Under the pieces are notes generated by a model, which did not search any database, had not been told where the DNA came from, and worked only from the letters and a program-made list of their open reading frames with translations. Of a stretch of DNA of 64,000 nt, positions 18,125 through 26,687 are shown in pieces. Positions within the stretch are counted from its first letter, which is position 1. Every line of letters starts with the position of its first letter. The translations under genes were made by a program, and so were the position numbers. Source of the DNA: Pseudomonas yangonensis (GTDB lineage: Bacteria; Pseudomonadota; Gammaproteobacteria; Pseudomonadales; Pseudomonadaceae); NCBI RefSeq assembly GCF_009932725.1, contig NZ_BLJU01000003.1, positions 434,001 through 498,000 of the forward strand. Direction: 5' to 3'.

Positions 18125-18360
18125 ATGATGGGGCAGTTACCGGGAGGACAGCAGCGCCTGTTCTACTTGTTCAATCTGGAAGATCATGTCCCGGACCAAC
18201 ACCTCCTGCGCAGCATCGACTGAAGAATCGCCACGGCCGGTTCCGTGACGGCGATCCGTTCCGCTGGTTGTTCAATGAAGTGCTGCGGCGCTGCTTGGCG
18301 CCCTGCCTGATAAAAGGGGAAGGTTTCTCCGTCGACGCCAGCATCATCAGTCTAATGCCA
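18125..18360 (+). pseudogene. remnant of an IS1182-type transposase
   Basis: From ATG 18125 a frame reads MMGQLPGGQQRLFYLFNLED and on to a stop at 18221-18223; from 18223, in another frame, KNRHGRFRDGDPFRWLFNEV and then KGEGFSVDASII to about 18350. Both match the N-terminal and DDE-proximal parts of IS1182-family transposases in order, with the roughly 80 residues between them deleted and everything downstream lost. No terminal inverted repeats are recognised. A dead fragment. Confidence 0.82.
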
Positions 18361-18385
18361 GTCTTAACGTGGACTGGCTGGTGAT

Positions 18386-18464
18386 GAAAGCTCGCGGACA
18401 AGTCCGCTTCCATGCAATGCCGTCAGAGTTGTTGTGGACGCGGACTTGTCCGCGAAGCTGTTTC
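18386..18464. repeat. inverted repeat around GCGGACAAGTCCGC
   Basis: CTCGCGGACAAGTCCGC at about 18391-18407 and an inverted ACGCGGACTTGTCCGCGAAG at about 18438-18457 form a two-arm REP-like element between the IS remnant and the end of cobJ. The minus-strand cob operon would run into it. Confidence 0.7.
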
Positions 18465-18478
18465 TCCCCGGCAGGCAC

Positions 18479-20128
18479 CTAGGGTTCGGGGTACCAACGC
18501 GGTGTGTAGACCCACTCGCCGCCATCGGCACGCGGGAAGCGGCGGGTCTGGCTGGAGCCGATGATCACTAGGGTGCGCATGTCGACCATCTCCGGCGTCA
18601 GCTCACCGAGGGTCAGATTGCGCAGCGCTTCGGCCGGGCGGCCGATATCGCGGCCGAGCACTACCAGGGTTTCCGGTTCGCGGTGCTGGCGCAGCAAGTC
18701 GAGCGCGCGGCCGAGCTGCCAGGGGCGCGCTCTGGAGATCGGGTTGTAGAAGGCCATGGCCAGATCCGCTGCGGCGGCATGCTCCAGGCGTTTTTCGATC
18801 ACCGCCCAGGGCTTGAGGTTGTCGGACAGCGAGATCAGGCAGAAGTCATGGCCCAGCGGCGCGCCGGCCTTGGCGGCAGTGGCCAGGGCAGCGGAAACGC
18901 CCGGCAGCACCTCCAGCTCGACGCCATGCCAGGCCTCGTTCTGCAGACTTTCCAGCGCCTCCATCACGGCGGCGGCCATGGCGAACACGCCGGGGTCGCC
19001 CGAGGAGATCATCACCACGCGGCGACCGCTGGCAGCCAGCTCGAAGGCATGGGCGGCGCGCTGCAGTTCCTCGCGGTTGTCGCTGGGGTGCACGCATTGA
19101 TCGGCGCGCAGCGGGCCGGCCATCTTCACGTAGGTGTCGTAGCCGAGCAGGTCTTCGGCCTCGTCCAGGGCGCGGCGCACGGCTGGGGTCATATGCTCGG
19201 CGGCACCGGGGCCGAGGCCCACCACGCTGAGGCGGCCACGGCGCTGCCCGAGGTGTTCGATCTGCAGTGGCTGTTCACCCAGCAGCAGGCGCAGGCCGTT
19301 GCCTTGGTGGCATTCGGCAGGCAGTTGGGAGCCGCTGTGGATAAAACGCAGTGGCAGCCTGAGTTCCTGTGCTGCCGCGTGCAGGTCGGCGTTGGCCATC
19401 CAGGCTTTGTCCGCGAGCAGAACGGCCAGCGCTTGCGGCGCCAGCCTGGCATCACTCAGCGCCTGGTGCAGGCGTGCCGGCAACTCGGCATCGGGACGTT
19501 CGATCAGTGCAGCGACGCAGCGCGGGTGGATCAACAGTTCGTTGCCACTGTGTACACGTTGCTCGGCGGTGATATGAATCACCCGCGACGCGGTCTTATC
19601 CACCGGCAGCTGCGCCGCCTCCAGCCAGGGCGCCTGGCCTTCGATGCGCACGCTTTCGCCGCCGAGCAGGTCGCTGACGAAGCGCTTGCCCTGCTGCAGG
19701 TCGGCCAGCGCGTAGCCGGCCGGTGGCTCCAGCAGGCAGGTGCCGAAGCGCAGCTCGCCGCTGGTGGTGATGGCCGGCCTCACGCCCAGGAGCGCGGCGA
19801 TCTCGCGGGCCAGGCGGTTGACTCCGGCCAGGCCACCGAGCAGCGGCACCACCGCGCTGCCGTCCTCGGCCAGGGCCAGCACCGGCGGCTCGGCGCCCTT
19901 TTCCGCCAGCAACGCGGCGAGGCTGCGGATGACGATACCGGCGGCGCACAGCACCACCAGCGGCTGGCCTTCGCGATACAGCGCGCGCAGCTGCTCGCCG
20001 AAGTCGTCGTAATGACGCTCGGCGCCATCGGCACGGCCGCGCAGACCATGGATCACAGCCTGTGGATAAGGCGCCTTGAGGCGTTGTGCAGTGACCAGCG
20101 CGCTGGCGCCGAGGATGACGATATTCAT
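18479..20128 (-). CDS. cobJ: CbiG-CobJ fusion: cobalamin protein G domain plus precorrin-3B C17-methyltransferase
   Basis: 549 residues. N-terminal half (about 1-280) is CbiG-like, with a mid/C-terminal CobE-like region; C-terminal half (about 300-549) is the SAM-dependent methylase CobJ, with LSVVGLGPGAAEHMTPAVRRAL and ISSGDPGVFAMAA. CobJ contracts the ring and methylates C-17. CbiG opens the delta-lactone in the anaerobic route, so its job in an aerobic set is unclear. The start at 20128 is used because MNIVILGASAL begins the CbiG fold; an ATG at 20155 lies in a REP arm. Last gene of cobGHIJ. Confidence 0.93.
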   Translation of the reverse strand: MNIVILGASALVTAQRLKAPYPQAVIHGLRGRADGAERHYDDFGEQLRALYREGQPLVVLCAAGIVIRSLAALLAEKGAEPPVLALAEDGSAVVPLLGGLAGVNRLAREIAALLGVRPAITTSGELRFGTCLLEPPAGYALADLQQGKRFVSDLLGGESVRIEGQAPWLEAAQLPVDKTASRVIHITAEQRVHSGNELLIHPRCVAALIERPDAELPARLHQALSDARLAPQALAVLLADKAWMANADLHAAAQELRLPLRFIHSGSQLPAECHQGNGLRLLLGEQPLQIEHLGQRRGRLSVVGLGPGAAEHMTPAVRRALDEAEDLLGYDTYVKMAGPLRADQCVHPSDNREELQRAAHAFELAASGRRVVMISSGDPGVFAMAAAVMEALESLQNEAWHGVELEVLPGVSAALATAAKAGAPLGHDFCLISLSDNLKPWAVIEKRLEHAAAADLAMAFYNPISRARPWQLGRALDLLRQHREPETLVVLGRDIGRPAEALRNLTLGELTPEMVDMRTLVIIGSSQTRRFPRADGGEWVYTPRWYPEP

Positions 20129-20140
20129 GCGGTAAATCCT

Positions 20141-20161
20141 GTAGCCCGGATGCAATCCGGG
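20141..20161. repeat. single arm of the GTAGCCCGGATGCAATCCGG repeat
   Basis: Same sequence as the left arm of 5356-5415. It lies just upstream of the cobJ start within the cobI-cobJ gap. Confidence 0.75.
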
Positions 20162-20275
20162 GAATGGGGCGCGATCCGTGGGAGACGCTTAAGCGGCGAC
20201 TGTCGCCTCCCACGATGCCCCTGCAAGGATTGCGTAGGGCGCGTGGTGACGGGTTTTCATTCACCCTCTGAACTT

Positions 20276-20341
20276 TAGGAGCGGCTTCAGCCGCGAAGCG
20301 CTTTCGTGGCTGAAGCCGAATGCCGCCCAGCCGCTCCTACA
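20276..20341. repeat. REP inverted repeat between cobI and cobJ
   Basis: Arms TAGGAGCGGCTTCAGCCGCGA (20276 onward) and the inverted copy ending CCGCTCCTA near 20341, imperfect in the middle. It separates cobI from cobJ inside one transcription unit and could lower expression of the last gene. Confidence 0.8.
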
Positions 20342-20355
20342 GGGGAAGAAAGTGT

Positions 20356-21099
20356 TCACCCCCGCCATCTCTGGCCGGGCACCAGAATCATGGAAAAGTA
20401 CGGCGAATCCATCGGCTCCACCTCGTCCAGCGGCACGATCTTCTGGCTGGCCATGGTGGCGCGCTCGACGTAATGCGCGCGGCCATCCAGGCCCAGCTTG
20501 CGCAGCACCCGGCGCACCTTGTCGAAGTTGCGCCCAAGCTTCATCACCACCGCGGCTTCGGCGTCGCGCAGGCGCTGCTCCAGTTCGTCTTCCGGCAGAA
20601 CGCCGGACAGCACGCTCAAGCTCTGGTTGCGGTACACCAGCGGCGTGCCGAGTACCGAGGCGCAGCCGAGCATCGAGCACACGCCGGGCACCACTTCCAC
20701 CTCGTAGCGATCGGCCAGGCGGTCGTGCAGGTACATGTAGGAGCCGTAGAAGAACGGGTCGCCCTCGCAGATCACCGCCACGTCCTGGCCGGTTTCGAGC
20801 AGGCGGGCGATCTGCTCGGCGCAGGTGTCGTAGAAGTCGGCGATGACATCCTCGTAGGACAGCGGCGGGGCGAGCTTCTCGGTGGTCACCGGATAGACCA
20901 GCGGCAGGCGCTGCTGGGCGGCGTCCAGGTGCTCCTCGATGATGCCGAAGGCATTCCCGCCGTGGCCGGCGTTGTGCTTGGCCTTGGCCACGAAGTACGC
21001 CACCACCGGCGCCGATTTCAGCAGGCGCAGGGCCTTGAGGGTGAGCAGCTCGGGGTCGCCGGGGCCGACGCCGAGGCCGAGCAGACGACCGGCCATCAT
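20356..21099 (-). CDS. cobI: precorrin-2 C20-methyltransferase
   Basis: 247 residues; methylates precorrin-2 at C-20 with SAM to give precorrin-3A. Seen: [22 protein letters not shown] at the N-terminus (tetrapyrrole methylase motif), [15 protein letters not shown] near residue 100 and the [10 protein letters not shown] loop near 130. The start overlaps the cobH stop by 4 bases (ATGA-type), so translation is probably coupled. Second last gene of the riboswitch-controlled minus-strand operon. Confidence 0.96.
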   Translation of the reverse strand: MMAGRLLGLGVGPGDPELLTLKALRLLKSAPVVAYFVAKAKHNAGHGGNAFGIIEEHLDAAQQRLPLVYPVTTEKLAPPLSYEDVIADFYDTCAEQIARLLETGQDVAVICEGDPFFYGSYMYLHDRLADRYEVEVVPGVCSMLGCASVLGTPLVYRNQSLSVLSGVLPEDELEQRLRDAEAAVVMKLGRNFDKVRRVLRKLGLDGRAHYVERATMASQKIVPLDEVEPMDSPYFSMILVPGQRWRG

Positions 21100-21722
21100 T
21101 CCACCTCCGAAGCCAGGGCGTTGACCGCGGCCACCGCCATAGCGCTGCCGCCACGGCGGCCACGCACGATCACGTACGGCACGCCGCGGCTGTCTGCGGC
21201 CAGGGCATCCTTGGATTCCGCCGCGCCGATAAAACCCACCGGCATGCCGATGATCAGCGCCGGCTTGGGCGCGCCGGCGTCGAGCATTTCCAGCAGGTAG
21301 AACAGCGCGGTGGGGGCATTGCCGATCACCACCACGCTGCCTTCCAGATGTTCGCGCCAGTGCTCCAGGGCCACCGCCGAGCGGGTGTTGCCGACTTCGC
21401 GGGCCAGCTCCGGCACGCCGGCATCGTGCAGGGTGCAGATCACTGGGTTGTTAGCCGGCAGGCGCGGGCGGGTGATGCCCTCGGCGACCATGCGCGCATC
21501 GCAGAGAATCGGCGCGCCGGCCAGCAGCGCGGCGCGGCCGGCGGCGCCGGCACCGGCGGAGAAGCGCAGATCCTCCACCACATCGACCATGCCGCAGGCG
21601 TGGATCACCCGCACGGCGAGTTTTTCCAGGTCGGCGGGAATGCCGTCGAGATTGGCCTCGGCGCGGATGGTGGCGAAGGAGCGGCGGTAGATTTCCTGGC
21701 CGTCGCGGATGTAATCAAGCAT
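21096..21722 (-). CDS. cobH: precorrin-8X methylmutase
   Basis: 208 residues; moves the C-11 methyl group to C-12, giving hydrogenobyrinic acid. Seen: [18 protein letters not shown] near residue 37, carrying the catalytic His, followed by [15 protein letters not shown], and [17 protein letters not shown] near 155. Overlaps cobI by 4 bases at its end and cobG by 8 bases at its start, as expected in a tightly packed operon. Confidence 0.97.
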   Translation of the reverse strand: MLDYIRDGQEIYRRSFATIRAEANLDGIPADLEKLAVRVIHACGMVDVVEDLRFSAGAGAAGRAALLAGAPILCDARMVAEGITRPRLPANNPVICTLHDAGVPELAREVGNTRSAVALEHWREHLEGSVVVIGNAPTALFYLLEMLDAGAPKPALIIGMPVGFIGAAESKDALAADSRGVPYVIVRGRRGGSAMAVAAVNALASEVE

Positions 21723-23094
21723 CGGGTGTTCCTGCGGGGTGTTGGCGGGCGAACCAGGCGCCGGCCTCGTCGATGGTCATGGCCGGCGCCAGCAGACGGC
21801 CTAAACCGGGCGTCTCGGGCGTGCGTTGGTAGAGCTGGTAGTGGTCGGGCGTGCTGGCCAGCAGGGTGTAGGGCTGCACCCGCGCGCTGGCGCAGCTGCG
21901 CGGGCAGGCGCTGAGATGTACCTGTGGTCGGGCGCCGCTTTCGCGCAGCAGCTCGGCCAGATGCAGGGCGTGGTGCTTGCTGTCGGCCAAACCGCGGGCG
22001 CAGGCGGCCGAACCGGTGCAGGCGACCAGGCCGAGCAGCGGCTCGTCGGCCTGGGTCAGCAGGCCCAGCTGGTCCAGCTCAGCCAGCAGCTCGCTGGCGC
22101 GGATTTTGGCGACGTTGCCCAGTAGCAGACCCTGCCAGGGTGTCAGGCGCAGCTCGCCGTCGCCATGGCGCTCGCTCAGCTCGGCCAGCGTGGTCAGTTG
22201 TTCGGCGTGCAAGCGGCCCAGTTGGGCGCCAGCGGCTACCATGCACAGGCCGCTTTGCGCCTGTGGATAAATGCCAGCTGGGGCGCGTCCGACGCTATCA
22301 GTCGGCTGCCAGGTGGCCGGTGCCGGCTGCAGAGGGAGATCCAGTGGGGTCTGCAGGCGTTGCAGCAGGTCGGCTGCCGAATTGTGCGTCAGCAGTTGGC
22401 GCATGCGCGTCTGCCCCGAGGTGGTGAGCTCGAGGAACAGCAGCAGGAGCTGGCGCACCAGCTCGACTGCTTGAGTCGCCTCGACTCTCGCCAGTGGTGC
22501 GTCGCCGGGGCAGCCGGCCAGGCCCAGAACGAGATGGCTTTCGTCCTCGGCGGCCAGCCACAGGTCGTGGGGGTGTTCACGCATGGCCAGGGCTTCACCG
22601 CCGTCCAGTTGCAGGGCGAACTTGGGCGACAGGGCATGCAGCGCCGGGGTGTCCTGCAGCAGGTCGAGCAACTGGCTGGCCAGCGGGCGCACATCCATCC
22701 GCATGTGCGGGTCGAGACCGGCGGCAGGGCTGAGCAGCAGGTTGCGCACATCGTCGGCGGCGGCCACGCGTGGGCCAAGGCCAGCGCCGAGCAGCGCGTC
22801 GATCAGCGTGCTTTCCTGGCCGGGCAGGACGCCGCGAATCTGCAGGTTGCTGCGGTTGGTCAGCTCCAGCACGCCGCTTGCGCAGTGCCTGGCCGCCTCG
22901 GCAATCACGCGCGCCTGGGCGCTGCGCAGCACCCCGCCGGGCAGCTTGATGCGGCAGATGCCGCCATCCAGCGCGGGGACGATGCGCAGCAGGCCGGGGC
23001 AGGCGGAAGGACGAATGGAGGCGTTCAAACGGTCACCTGTGACTAACGACGCGGCGACCGAACCAGCGAAATCCCATAGGGGACTCCATGGCAT
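21715..23094 (-). CDS. cobG: precorrin-3B synthase CobG
   Basis: 459 residues; an O2-dependent iron-sulfur monooxygenase of the sulfite/nitrite-reductase fold that hydroxylates precorrin-3A at C-20, the step defining the aerobic route. Seen: ferredoxin-like half-domains and the Cys cluster CTGSAACARGLADSKHHA with SACPRSCASARV near 365-415, which holds the 4Fe-4S cluster and sirohaem-like site. The ATG at 23094 lies 38 bases beyond the riboswitch; a TTG at 23028 preceded by AGGTGA is an alternative start nearer the usual homology boundary. First gene of cobGHIJ. Confidence 0.92.
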   Translation of the reverse strand: MPWSPLWDFAGSVAASLVTGDRLNASIRPSACPGLLRIVPALDGGICRIKLPGGVLRSAQARVIAEAARHCASGVLELTNRSNLQIRGVLPGQESTLIDALLGAGLGPRVAAADDVRNLLLSPAAGLDPHMRMDVRPLASQLLDLLQDTPALHALSPKFALQLDGGEALAMREHPHDLWLAAEDESHLVLGLAGCPGDAPLARVEATQAVELVRQLLLLFLELTTSGQTRMRQLLTHNSAADLLQRLQTPLDLPLQPAPATWQPTDSVGRAPAGIYPQAQSGLCMVAAGAQLGRLHAEQLTTLAELSERHGDGELRLTPWQGLLLGNVAKIRASELLAELDQLGLLTQADEPLLGLVACTGSAACARGLADSKHHALHLAELLRESGARPQVHLSACPRSCASARVQPYTLLASTPDHYQLYQRTPETPGLGRLLAPAMTIDEAGAWFARQHPAGTPDA

Positions 23095-23132
23095 CGGTAC
23101 ACCCCGCCCGATGTTGGCACTCGCGACCAGCG

Positions 23133-23301
23133 TTCGTCGGCAGGTCTCCTGGCTGACAGGTCATGATCCGCTGCGCCTTCCCGGTTAACCAGTGGCCGAT
23201 TGCATTGGACTCGCTGTTTACAGTTGCGGGGGCAGCTCGGTCGCGATCAGAGATCGCTCCGGATTCCCTCTTAGGCCCGTTTTATAAGGGGCACCGACGA
23301 A
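23133..23301 (-). promoter_or_regulatory. cobalamin riboswitch upstream of cobG
   Basis: On the minus strand the P1 arms TTCGTCGG (23301-23294) and CCGACGAA (23140-23133) close an aptamer with GCTGCCCCCGCAACTG near 23238-23223 and the B12 box AGCCAGGAGACCTGCC near 23156-23141. Only about 38 bases separate it from cobG, fitting direct control of ribosome access. Its 5' end is close to the cobL start on the other strand, so the two cob operons share this divergent promoter region. Confidence 0.93.
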
Positions 23302-23364
23302 GGCTGTATTATGCCCGCTTTGCCCGGCGTCGCGACACGCGCCCTCTACTTGCGAGGAAGGTGG

Positions 23365-24567
23365 ATGAAACCCTGGTTGACCCTGGTCGGCATCGGCGAA
23401 GACGGCTACCCCGGCCTGGGCAAGGCCGCGCGCCGCGCGCTGCTGGCGGCTACGCGCATCGTCGGCGCGCCGCGCCAGCTGGCGCTGCTGCCGCGGTGCA
23501 TCGGTGGCGAACGGGAAACCTGGCCCAGCCCCTTCGACCTTGAGCCGCTGCTGGCGCGGCGTGGCGAGGCGGTGTGCGTGCTGGCCAGCGGCGACCCGAT
23601 GTTCTACGGCGTCGGCGCCAGCCTGGCGCGCCGGGTGCCGGCCGACGAGTTGCAGGTACTGCCGGCGCCATCCTCGGTGTCGCTGGCGGCAGCGCGTCTG
23701 GGCTGGCCGCTGCAGGAGGTTGAGGTGGTCTCCTTGGTCGGCCGGCCGCTGGCCACGCTCAACGCCCGGCTGTTTCCCGGCGTGCGCCTGTTGGTGCTGA
23801 GTGCCGATGGCGACACGCCCGCACAGGTTGCCGCAGCGTTGCGCGCCCGTGGTTTCGGTGCCAGCCGCCTGACCCTGCTGGAACACCTTGGCGGGCCGGA
23901 GGAGCGCCGAGTCGATGGTCTGGCCGAAAGCTGGAGCCTGCCGCGCGGCGCCGACCTCAACCTGCTGGCGGTGGAATGCCTGGCCGACGCCGGTGCGCAA
24001 CTGCTGCCGCCGACCTGCGGCCTGCCGGACGACGCCTACCGCCACGACGGCCAGTTGACCAAGCGTGACGTGCGTGCGGTGACCCTGGCGCGCCTGGCGC
24101 CGCTGCCCGGCGAGTTGCTGTGGGATGTCGGCGCCGGCTGTGGCTCCATCGGCATCGAATGGATGCGCGCGCACCCGGCCTGCCGTGCCATCGCCGTCGA
24201 GGCCAATGAGGGCCGTCAGGATCATATCCGCCACAATCGCGATGCCCTCGGCGTACCCGGGCTGCAACTGGTCGCCGGGCATGCGCCCGAGGCGCTGGAC
24301 GGCTTGCTGGCGCCGGATGCCATTTTTATCGGCGGCGGCGTCACCGTACCCGGTGTGCTGGATGATTGCTGGGCCGCGCTCAAGCCCGGTGGCCGCCTGC
24401 TGGCCAATGCCGTGACCATTCAGAGCGAGGCGGCGCTGGTGGCCTTCCGCGAACGGCAGGGTGGCGAGCTGCTGCGGCTCACTGTGGCACAGGCGCAGCC
24501 GCTGGGCGGCTTCGACACCTGGCGCGCGGCGCTGCCTATCACCCTGCTGGCGGTGCGCAAACCGTGA
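23365..24567 (+). CDS. cobL: precorrin-6Y C5,15-methyltransferase (decarboxylating) CobL
   Basis: 400 residues, bifunctional: an N-terminal CbiE-type methylase (about 1-200, [31 protein letters not shown]) for C-5 and a C-terminal CbiT-type Rossmann methyltransferase (about 215-400, [17 protein letters not shown]) for C-15 and decarboxylation of the C-12 acetate. The ATG at 23365 is preceded by GAGGAAGG; codons upstream lie in the leader. It has no riboswitch on its own strand. It overlaps cobK by 4 bases (GTGA). No cbiD follows, unlike PAO1 as I recall it. Confidence 0.96.
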   Translation: MKPWLTLVGIGEDGYPGLGKAARRALLAATRIVGAPRQLALLPRCIGGERETWPSPFDLEPLLARRGEAVCVLASGDPMFYGVGASLARRVPADELQVLPAPSSVSLAAARLGWPLQEVEVVSLVGRPLATLNARLFPGVRLLVLSADGDTPAQVAAALRARGFGASRLTLLEHLGGPEERRVDGLAESWSLPRGADLNLLAVECLADAGAQLLPPTCGLPDDAYRHDGQLTKRDVRAVTLARLAPLPGELLWDVGAGCGSIGIEWMRAHPACRAIAVEANEGRQDHIRHNRDALGVPGLQLVAGHAPEALDGLLAPDAIFIGGGVTVPGVLDDCWAALKPGGRLLANAVTIQSEAALVAFRERQGGELLRLTVAQAQPLGGFDTWRAALPITLLAVRKP

Positions 24568-25289
24568 GCGCGCGACTCCTGCTGCTCGGCGGCACCACCG
24601 AGGCGCTGCGCCTGGCCCGTCGCCTCGGACCGGAAACCGTCTACAGCCTGGCCGGGCTCGGCCGCGTGCCGGAAGATTTGCCGTGTCGCGTACGCGTCGG
24701 CGGCTTTGGCGGTGCCGAAGGCCTGGCGGCCTTTATCGCCGAAGAAGGCATCGAGCTGCTACTGGATCTGACCCACCCCTATGCCGCGCAGATCAGCCAT
24801 AACGCCGCCCGCGCCGCCGAGATCGCCGGTGTGCCCTGCTGGGCCCTGCGCCGCCCCGGCTGGCAGCCGGGCGCGGATGACGACTGGCGCGAGGTGGATG
24901 GCTGGGATGAGCTGACCCGCGCGCTGGCGCCGTTCCAGCGGCCGTTCTTCACCTCCGGTCGCGAGCCGCTGGCGCATCTGCACGAGATACCCGAGCACCA
25001 GCACTGGACGGTGCGCTGCCTGCAGAGCGAACCGGCGCCGCCGAGCGCCGAGATCATCGGCGCGCGCGGACCGTTCTCGCTGGACGAGGAGCGTGTACTG
25101 TTCGCCCGTGTCCGCTGCGACGTGCTGATCAGCAAGAACAGCGGCAGCGCCTCCACCGAACCCAAGCTGCAGGTCGCCCGTGAGCTGGGCCTGCCGGTGC
25201 TGCTACTGCGCCGTCCCGAGTTGCCGGCTGTGACGCGCGAGTTCACCGAACCGGACGCCCTGTGGGAGGCGCTGCAGGCTTTCCTGTAG
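24564..25289 (+). CDS. cobK: precorrin-6A reductase
   Basis: 241 residues; NADPH-dependent reduction of precorrin-6A to precorrin-6B (dihydro). Seen: [17 protein letters not shown] at the N-terminus, [19 protein letters not shown] near residue 70 and the C-terminal [30 protein letters not shown], all typical of CobK/CbiJ. It starts at GTG 24564, inside the cobL stop, so translation is coupled. It is followed by two repeat elements before the ferredoxin-like gene. Confidence 0.95.
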   Translation: MSARLLLLGGTTEALRLARRLGPETVYSLAGLGRVPEDLPCRVRVGGFGGAEGLAAFIAEEGIELLLDLTHPYAAQISHNAARAAEIAGVPCWALRRPGWQPGADDDWREVDGWDELTRALAPFQRPFFTSGREPLAHLHEIPEHQHWTVRCLQSEPAPPSAEIIGARGPFSLDEERVLFARVRCDVLISKNSGSASTEPKLQVARELGLPVLLLRRPELPAVTREFTEPDALWEALQAFL

Positions 25290-25359
25290 GAGCCCCGCCC
25301 CGGGGCGAAGCCTTGCTTTTTCCATTCGTCTGTATTCGCCGCGGGGCGCGGCTCCTACA
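25285..25359. repeat. REP-type inverted repeat after cobK
   Basis: Arms TGTAGGAGCCCCGCCCCGGG (25285 onward) and the inverted copy ending GCGGCTCCTACA at 25359, with about 25-base imperfect arms around a 25-base loop. It begins at the last codons of cobK. Confidence 0.85.
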
Positions 25360-25372
25360 AAGCGGCATCGAT

Positions 25373-25405
25373 GTGGTGGACGCGAAAAGCGCCGTCCACC
25401 CTACG
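25373..25405. repeat. GTGGTGGACGC / GCGTCCACC short hairpin
   Basis: A compact hairpin, GGTGGACGCG with an inverted GCCGTCCACC followed by CTACG, of the same family as 7933-8019. It immediately precedes the ferredoxin-like gene. Confidence 0.65.
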
Positions 25406-25442
25406 CGCGCTGCTAGACTGCCGGCCCGTTCTGGAGACCGTC

Positions 25443-26141
25443 ATGAGCCATACCCCTTACGCCCGCGTTCTGTTCATCGGCCCCGGCCTTGGTCGTGGAG
25501 TTTCTGCCGAGCGTTTGCAGCAGCGCGTCGAAGCGCTGCTGGGCGAGGTGCATCTGCATGACAGCGAGCAGGACGGCTTCTGGCAAGCCATCGACCAGGC
25601 GCCGCGGCCGCTGCTGGTGGTGGATCTGGAGCCGCGTGCCGATGCCGCGCACCGCGACTGGTTGCGCGAACGCATCGCCGAGCGCGGCGATGGGGCAGGG
25701 GTGTTCGTGGTCTGCACGGAGCTGGAGGATGCCTGGCTCGACGGCCTGGGCGTGCTGCTGGCGCATCGCGAAGCGCACCTGCCCTGCAGCGACGTGCCGC
25801 CCGTGCCGGCGCATCACGCCTGGTCGCAGATCCCGCCGCATGCGCAGCGCCTGCTGCTGTGCAACGGCCCGCGCTGCACGCGCAAGGGCGCGCTGGGCCT
25901 GTGGAAAACCCTGCGTCAGCGGCTCAAGGCCGCTGGCAGGCTGGAGTGCGAAGGCGGCGTGCACATCACCCGCAGCCAGTGCCAGTTCCCCTGTGACCTG
26001 GGCCCGACCGCGAGCCTTTATCCACAGGGCGAGTGGTACGGCATCAGGGACGAGGCGGCGGTGATTCGCCTGGTCGATGAGCGCCTGGTGGCGGGCAGGG
26101 CGCTGCCGGAACTGCGTATCGACGAGCCGGGCGGAAACTAG
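25443..26141 (+). CDS. (2Fe-2S) ferredoxin-like protein of the cobalamin cluster
   Basis: 232 residues. The N-terminal half (about 1-125) looks like a CbiX/chelatase-type alpha/beta domain (VLFIGPGLGRGVSAERL), of uncertain function. The C-terminal half (about 138-230) is a thioredoxin-fold 2Fe-2S domain with four Cys in C-x4-C (CNGPRC) and C-x3-C (SQCQFPCDLGP) spacing. It may supply electrons for a reductive step of B12 synthesis such as cobalt reduction (inference from position). GGAG precedes the ATG at 25443. P. aeruginosa PA2910 may be the counterpart (from memory). Confidence 0.78.
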   Translation: MSHTPYARVLFIGPGLGRGVSAERLQQRVEALLGEVHLHDSEQDGFWQAIDQAPRPLLVVDLEPRADAAHRDWLRERIAERGDGAGVFVVCTELEDAWLDGLGVLLAHREAHLPCSDVPPVPAHHAWSQIPPHAQRLLLCNGPRCTRKGALGLWKTLRQRLKAAGRLECEGGVHITRSQCQFPCDLGPTASLYPQGEWYGIRDEAAVIRLVDERLVAGRALPELRIDEPGGN

Positions 26142-26148
26142 TCGCCAT

Positions 26149-26174
26149 TGTGGACAAACTGCGCTTTGTCCACC
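26149..26174. repeat. short hairpin TGTGGACAAAC / GTTTGTCCACC type
   Basis: TTGTGGACAAA and an inverted TTTGTCCACCC around CTGCGC follow the ferredoxin-like stop. It could serve as a weak terminator but lacks a T-run. Confidence 0.5.
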
Positions 26175-26248
26175 CTGCCCAGTGCAACCCCACGAGCGCC
26201 CCCGCGCCTTGACTTGGGCGGGGACGGGTGGTCATATCCGCCCCGCTT

Positions 26249-26411
26249 CAGGTGTCTCACGCCGCCGCGCGTGAGGTGAAACGGGAAGTCGGTTGAAGTC
26301 CGACGCTGCCCCCGCAACGGTAAGCGAGCGACCGCATCGATACGCCACTGTGCGCCACGCGCATGGGAAGGCGATGCGTTCATGACCCTCGCAAGCCCGG
26401 AGACCGGCCTG
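26249..26411 (+). promoter_or_regulatory. cobalamin riboswitch upstream of the TonB/ABC uptake operon
   Basis: The core GCTGCCCCCGCAACGG is at about 26307-26322, the GGGAAGG segment near 26368, and the B12-box-like GCAAGCCCGGAGACCGGCCT at 26391-26410. P1 pairs CAGG..GTC (26249-26256) with GAC..CCTG (26402-26411). A possible expression platform follows: GGAGTC (26411-26416) with GACTCC (26453-26458). The next gene starts about 275 bases downstream, with a Zur box in between. Confidence 0.9.
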
Positions 26412-26623
26412 GAGTCGTTTTTGTCTGGCAACCCGCGGTGGGCGGGCGTTGACTCCAGTAGGGCGACCATGCCCTGTCTGCTGTTGCGCATTTCCATCGG
26501 ATTGCCGTGCCTTCCCTCTACCGATGGAACACTTATGGCGCGCCATTTCCGCTTCAATCAATGTTTACCGACCGTTTCGGTCGCAGACCCCCTTCGGCTG
26601 CTTTCCAGGCTGCGAATGTCGAT

Positions 26624-26648
26624 AATGTTATGTTATAACAATAACATT
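26624..26648. promoter_or_regulatory. Zur-type operator upstream of the TonB receptor
   Basis: The perfect palindrome TGTTATAACA (26631-26640) is embedded in AATGTTA..TAACATT, matching the gammaproteobacterial Zur consensus built on ATGTTATANNATAACAT. Its left part and core are identical to the site at 60774-60795 between folE2 and dksA2. It lies 40 bases upstream of the receptor start. Confidence 0.82.
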
Positions 26649-26687
26649 TCATCCCTTGATTCTCTGCGCAATCCTGGAAATCCTGCC

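Noticed and set aside
26382..26687. N-terminal extension of the TonB receptor into the riboswitch and Zur box
   Set aside because: The extension lacks signal-peptide character and its start codons overlap regulatory elements; GTG 26688 gives a proper signal peptide.
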